A DNA stretch of 64,000 nucleotides from Lumnitzera littorea. Its lineage: Eukaryota; Streptophyta; Magnoliopsida; Myrtales; Combretaceae. Shown one piece after another: positions 59,111-64,000 of the stretch. The translations under genes and the position numbers were made by a program. Position 1 is the stretch's first letter; each line of letters begins with the position of its first letter. The notes beneath the pieces are model-generated. The model was not told where the DNA came from. It searched no databases and worked only from the letters and a program-made list of their open reading frames with translations. The stretch lies in NCBI GenBank assembly GCA_024138015.1, contig JAMXBB010000011.1:79288873-79352872 (forward strand). Direction: 5' to 3'.

Positions 59111-61510
59111 TGAGTCATGAATGTGATTATGAATATCTTCCCTGAGTTGATTGAAGCGCATCTTAGAGTATTGATAGAAAGGGTACTGAGACCCAAGAGG
59201 AGCAGTTGCATCATTTGAAGGAAAACCAAAATCAGGTGGAGGCTGATGAGAAGATCCTTCAAGACGAGGAGTAACATCATGACTAGGAGCCGCACTAGAG
59301 AGAGTATGATCATTGTGACTGCTAGACCCATCAAAAGATGTAGGCGGGTCAGGTGGGTCACACTTAGAGACAAGATCAAGGGGAGGAAGTTCTTTCCTCT
59401 TAACCTAATTGTTGCCTATTTTCTATTAGATCCCTCGACAGATATCAACTAGCTCAAGATGTTTGATGCGAACTACCTAAGGAGGTGTAGGGAACTGAAC
59501 ACCCTTGTGGATCAGCAATTGTGTAACCATTTACCTAAATCGTAGGAAGGCTTGCGAGGGGTTATTGGTGACGTATTTAAAACGTTGAACCACAATACTG
59601 AAGAAGTTGATTTGCTTGTTCATGAGGAGATAATAGAAGATCCATAAGTCTTGATTGGTAACATTGGACTACTGTCCTCAACGAAGACAATAGCTATAGA
59701 TAACAATATGGTGGAGAATCTTGATCCTAAGGTCAAGTTGGATAACTACTAAATTTTTTTGCCTTTCCCCAGTTTCCTCTAATACCCTTATATCGAAAGA
59801 CTCACTCATAGAATTTAGCCCCATAAAAATTAACATTGACGTCTGTTCCTCCAATAGCAGCACCGATAAGGTTACAAATATCCTTAAGAGTGATGGTTAT
59901 TAGGGTACCACAAACATAAGTGTAGAGGATATTGAACCTAGGGTTCATTATTTGATTTTGATGAGAACAAAACAAAAAGTGTATATTTAAACATATTGTT
60001 TTTGAAGAGAACAAAAACAAGTGAATGATTAAACTAAGTATTATTTGATTATTTTGAGATAATTGAATAAGTTTAATTAGCTTGCTTAGTGATTAAATAT
60101 ATCAATTATCTCTACAAGAAATTTAATCTTTTAAAGTGGTGATCAAATGATCTCGAAGTTATATTGCAAAGAGTATTCGTTTGTTGTGTGTTAAAAGACT
60201 TTTTAGGAAATATTTGGCCTATCGGGTTGACAGCTTAAGGAAGAACCAGGCTAACGGTATAAAGCCCTGGAAAACACAAAGAAAAGTTCACTGACCTGAA
60301 AGAACCGGCTTGTCGGTAGTTCAAAGTACCGGCATGCTGGTAAGTCAAATTCAACTAGCCGTTGAAGCATTGAATGCATTGTAATGGGAAGAAATGAATG
60401 GGATAATATAAATGCTCAACAACTCGACCAAGGACAAGAGAGAACTGATCTTTTGCTCCAATATTTCAACGTTCTCTTGTATTCTTATTGTCTATAATTC
60501 TCATTGTCTCTTGTACCATAAATTGCTAATATTTAGAAAGATTTGAAGTGTAGTGCTTGTGAGCTATTAGTTGTAAGTATTGAGAGTTACAAGAACTACA
60601 CCAATAATTCTTGAGATTAAGTTTTTGTATTAAGAGTTCAGATTGTGATTTATGTTAAGAGTTGTGAGTATGAAACTTGTGTAATCAAGTTTGTGTTTGT
60701 GTAGCTCTTCGAACTTGGATTGAGAAATCAATAAAGTGGTGTGAAGTCCTCGATTGGAGGCATTGTGTGTCCATAGAGATTAGGGGGTGGTCTAAACTCC
60801 ACGTTATATCCGGGCTTGATCTTCTTTATCCACATCTCTTTTAATTTCCGCACTTATTGTTGTTCTATTGTTGTTTTGATTACTCTTATTATTGCATTTA
60901 GTTATTTATATCAAAAAAGATTTGCAATTTGTCCTTAAACTCAATTCACCGCCCTCTCCTCTTGAGTTTAGCTTAGTGTTCTTCAGAGGATAGTACGACA
61001 CAACTCATCACTTGGATTCATTTTCAACTTAGGTTTACCTTGATCATCTAAGCAGCTTGATAAGTTATGATAAAAGTATTTGAGAGCATTATCATATACT
61101 TCGTTTGGAAGCTGAAGGATCTCAATGACATGGTTAGTAATGACGTTAGGAATGGCCGCAATGCGAAATTCCTCGAGCATGTCCAGAGGATAGAATATAC
61201 CAATATTGACTTCTAAATTGACAAACTTTTTAAAATGCTGGGCGTATTGATGCGAAAGAAAGGGGCGGTGGTCATAAGCTAGAGGTGCAAGACTACAAGC
61301 AATGTGCAGTGCTATGGTGGTTGGGAGAGGTAAGGATGAAGGAGAGAGAAGAAAAATAAAGGACGAGTAAGAATGTGGATAGTATAAGTGATGGTAGCTG
61401 GGTTTGTGGTAAAGGCATGGGAATGGTGATTGGTAGCGTAATAGTTGATGGGTAGTTTTAGAGAGGGAAAGTGGTATGGAGAAGAAGAAGAAGAAAAGGA
61501 GAGGAGACAA
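59095..61510 (-). pseudogene. Element R envelope-like ORF, interrupted by Q
   Basis: The extra ORF between pol and 3' LTR, as found in Sireviruses; function in plants unknown. The N-terminal piece 61510-60983 has a hydrophobic first 15 residues, then a globular part with Y-P-L-D-M-L-E-E-F-R-I-A-A-I-P-type wording. It runs up to C-R-T-I-L, where Q is inserted, and resumes at 59930 with I-L-Y-T-Y-V-C-G-T. The remaining part to 59095 has stops; the C-terminal stretch (about 59400-59110) is rich in P, S, D and H. It matches plant transposon-type domain proteins by style only; I could not identify a fusion peptide or transmembrane anchor with confidence. Confidence 0.6.
59931..60984 (+). repeat. 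Q: solo LTR of the R family, inverted, inside env-like ORF
   Basis: About 1.05 kb, flanked by AGAGGAT at 59924-59930 and 60985-60991; removing it joins the env-like frame exactly. TG and CA dinucleotides occur near the ends (59933 and 60984-60985), but the direct repeat is seven bases, longer than the usual five, so the edges are uncertain by two or three bases. Contains TATAAATGCTC at 60408-60418, the palindrome pair at 60304-60341, and a pyrimidine-rich end (CACCGCCCTCTCC) typical of copia LTR/leader sequence. Opposite in orientation to R. Confidence 0.75.
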
Positions 61511-61711
61511 GGTGAGATGAATGAGAAGTGATTGAGGGAGTACGGAGGTGATTAGGGTAGAAAAAATAGGATTTTGATGGTAGAAGGAGGGTGGATCGAA
61601 GAGATAGAGAGGTTAGGGTTTAGGAGGAAGGGAAAAAGGGGGTTTTAGGAAAGAATGGGAAAGAGAGAGAAGGGGTTGGGCGCTTTTTGATTCATGCTTG
61701 GAAATAGAGGT

Positions 61712-61910
61712 ACTCTCATGCCGATAGTGTAGGGAGCCAGCATGCTGGTTATGGGAACAGAAGCTTTGTAAGTTTGTTATAGAAAATAATATATCGACAT
61801 GCCGGTGGTTAAGGGTACTGGCATGCAAGTTCATAAAACAAAACAAATCCAAGTGCTTGTTTAGAAGAGTATACCGACAAGCCGGTAGTTGTAGAAACCG
61901 GCATGCCAGT
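61712..61910. repeat. Triplicated ~80-bp unit with paired palindromes
   Basis: Six versions of the palindrome ACCGGCATGCCGGT start at 61712, 61736, 61793, 61817, 61873 and 61897: three pairs, each pair 24 bases apart, with pairs repeating every 80-81 bases. The spacer sequences between pairs are AT-rich and only loosely alike. Lies between pol and the env-like ORF of R. Confidence 0.85.
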
Positions 61911-62879
61911 TGTTTGCAATTATGTAGAAAATGAGTTAAATCCATTTCATTGGTCTAAGTTCCCAACTCAAGTTGATTTGAAGTGATTTAATGAGCATTC
62001 TAACACTTCAAACATGTTTATTTAAGTTCGTTAAAGCTTAGAAAAAGTAAATTTAAGTGAGATCTCAAAGGTTTAGCCAAATCAAATCATAAAAGCTATG
62101 TAGTTCATGACTAAGTGAAAGTGTGCATATATGAGCAAATTTAGTGCATAGGCATTGAGTTTTATCACACTAACACTTCAAGCAAATTTCAAATACATAT
62201 TTAATCATAGTATGAGCAAATTATAACTTTAAGGCTCTATAAAATATAAAATCACTACATGAGTTCCTTTAATCATGTAAGTAAATAGTAAGCAAGTAGA
62301 GATCCTTCCTCAATTTTAAGATAAGTTCATGTTTCAAATACGTTTGAAGTTATCAAGAAGCATAAGGACTCATGATTAAACTAAGTAGCATTCATATTGC
62401 CATAAATCGGCAACAAAAAACTCCTTATAGCACTTAGTATCTAATAAAGGTCTAAAGAGGTCAATTATGCATAAAATTCAATTTAAGCTAGTTTGACCAC
62501 TTAAACATGATTTAGGGATGAAAATAAACATATGAAGCCTAGTTTTGGGCACAAAAACCGAGACATGATGAATTTGTGCATGCATAAGCTTGAATACTTT
62601 ATGAATGACTTCAAGTGTGCCTAAAACATGTTAAATGTGATTTTAATGTATGAAATCCATACGATCATGTTTCTTGTACCTCATTGTGTAGATTTTGCTC
62701 GTCAACCTCCTTAGTATGTTATTTTTGCTCAAAAATGCTATTTTGGTTCTTATGTGTTTAGTACTCATCTTGTATGATCATTTTTAATTCTCTTCTTAAA
62801 GTGCAGAATCTTTCCTTACTCAAGGTTTTAGTGTAGATATCGGCTATTTAATTGCTAGTATCAACAAATTCTAAGCAAA

Positions 62880-64000
62880 TATCATTGTTTTATACATAAT
62901 TACGAATAAAGTGATGTCTAATTTCTATATGCTTAGTTCTAGAATGTTGAATTGGATTTTTGGTCAAATTTATAGCACTTGTATTATCACGGTTTATTAG
63001 GACATTGGTGAATTTTAGACCATAGTCAAGCAATATTTGCTTCATCCATAATACTTCGGTACAACAACTACTGGCTACCACATATTCAGCTTTAGTAGTA
63101 GAGAGTGCTACTGAGTTTTGTTTTTTTGAATGCTATGACATTAATGAGTTACTAAGGAGGTGACATGTACCACTTGTGCTTTTCTGATTGAATTTGCAAC
63201 CGGCGAAGTCGGCATCAGAATATCTAACAAGATCAAATGCGGTGAACTTAGGATACTACAAGCCGATTTCAATGGTGCTCATAAGATACTTGAAAATGCG
63301 TTTGACTGCATTTAAGTGAGATTCTTTAGGGCAAGATTGAAATCATGCGCATAGACATACAGCAAACATGATATTGAGCCTAGATGCAGTTAAATATAGA
63401 AGACTTCCTACCATGCCCCTATACATCTTTTCACAAATGTTCTTTTTATTTTCGTCTTTATCAAGTTTTAAAGTGGTACTCATTGGAGTTGACTTAGTCT
63501 TACAATTTTCCATTTTGAACCTTTTAAGAGCTCCCTAGTGTATTTAGCTTGGTTAATGAAGGTTTTATTTTTGATTTGTTTAACTTGAAGATCTAGTAAA
63601 TAGTTGAGTTCTCCCATCATACTCATTTCATATTCATTTTTCATACATTAGACAAACTCATTAACTAAATCCATGTGAATAGCACCAAACACAATGTCAT
63701 CTATGTATATTTAGACATTTAATATATGATTATTGTGTTCCTTAATGAATAGTATTATGTCAAGTTTCCCTCTAGTGAACTCATTATTTATTAAGAAGCT
63801 ACTCAATCTTTCATACCAAGCTCCAAGAACTTGCTTAAGTCTATATAAGGTTTTATTAAGCTTATATACATGTTTTGAGAATTCACTATCCTCAAATCCC
63901 AGTAGTTGCTCTATATATACCTTTGCTTTGATATAGCTATTTAGAAAGGTACTTTTAACGTCCATGTGATATAATTTAAAGTCTTTATATGCGGCAAATG
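62880..64000 (-). pseudogene. Element R RT and RNase H (broken)
   Basis: Copia RT: an open piece at 63965-63711 starts with M-D-V-K-S-T-F-L-N and contains L-N-K-T-L-Y-R-L-K-Q; it is followed after a TAA or TAG by Y-I-D-D-I-V-F-G (about 63703-63680), catalytic aspartates intact. The connection region holds the S-L-L-Y-L-T-A-S-R block near 63420-63390. RNase H: D-A-D-F-A-G-C-K near 63218-63195 and S-T-S-G-T-C-H. The final open piece 63081-62890 has D-N-T-S-A-I-N-L-T-K-N-P and H-S-R-T-K-H-I-E-I-R-H-H-F-I-R. A few stops only, so R is less decayed than the gypsy elements. Continues past the window edge. Confidence 0.85.

Larger units (their letters stand above)
58438..64000 (-). mobile_element. 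Sirevirus-like copia element R, 3' half, minus strand
   Basis: From high to low: RT and RNase H (64000-62880), an AT-rich spacer without a clear gene (62880-61950), a palindrome array (61910-61712), an envelope-like ORF (61510-59095, split by solo LTR Q), then LTR sequence (about 59110-58438). gag, integrase and the 5' LTR lie right of the window. The order pol, env-like, LTR and the palindromes identify the Sirevirus branch of Ty1/copia. The 3' LTR seems truncated at 58438 by S. Confidence 0.75.

Noticed and set aside
1..64000. CRISPR arrays, bacterial operons, phage-type modules or rRNA
   Set aside because: No regularly spaced repeats with unique spacers and no such genes; all repeat structure is explained by retrotransposons, MITE-like elements and minisatellites.

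Overview
The window looks like a retrotransposon-dense segment of a nuclear plant (eudicot-like) chromosome. Evidence: it is AT-rich, it is filled with Ty3/gypsy and Ty1/copia LTR retrotransposons that use tRNA-Met-type primer sites, and its one intact protein-coding gene is a single-exon, secreted berberine-bridge-enzyme-like (BBE-like) flavoprotein of plant type. No bacterial operons, rRNA genes, CRISPR arrays or credible tRNA genes were seen. All element names below (A to T2) are local labels.

Layout. 1-33805 is one nested stack. Gypsy G (minus, 23238-33805) carries copia F in its 3' LTR. F (minus, 15097-23237) carries gypsy E (15535-22025, TSD AGATT) and is cut by gypsy A (1-15096). A is split in its reverse transcriptase by a 3.5 kb solo-LTR-like unit, C1 (2076-12053). 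C1 is in turn split by gypsy B (2481-8955, TSD TTTCC). G also contains three solo-LTR-like insertions, I (26174-27032), J (28304-29537, TSD CAGAG) and K (about 30070-32842). 34354-40143 holds two further copies of the C1 family, one inserted into the other in opposite orientation (TSDs TTAGG and ATTAC/ATTAT). 40683-43781 is a gag-only gypsy derivative, L, with its LTR pair and a MITE (T1). 43782-48486 has no recognisable gene. 48487-51972 is a 5'-half copia fragment (H) bounded by MITE-like inverted termini (T2).

The gene island is 52960-57580: an intact BBE-like gene (53092-54702) followed by a tandem, promoter-including duplicate that is a pseudogene (55965-57550). The intact protein keeps both residues for bicovalent FAD attachment and a leucine at the oxygen-gatekeeper position. 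The duplicate has lost the cysteine and has a stop and several deletions.

57583-64000 is a solo-LTR-like piece with an 18-bp minisatellite, followed by the 3' half of a minus-strand Sirevirus-like copia, R. R has a pol remnant, an envelope-like ORF and palindrome arrays, and is interrupted by an inverted solo LTR, Q, of the same family.

Almost every retrotransposon reading frame is broken, largely by C-to-T and G-to-A changes that create stops and hit catalytic residues. This fits long silencing and methyl-cytosine decay. I see no convincing novel multi-gene system. The most unusual structures are the 24-bp-phased palindromes in R and Q, the large-LTR family C1-C3, and the inverted-terminus unit carrying half a copia element.
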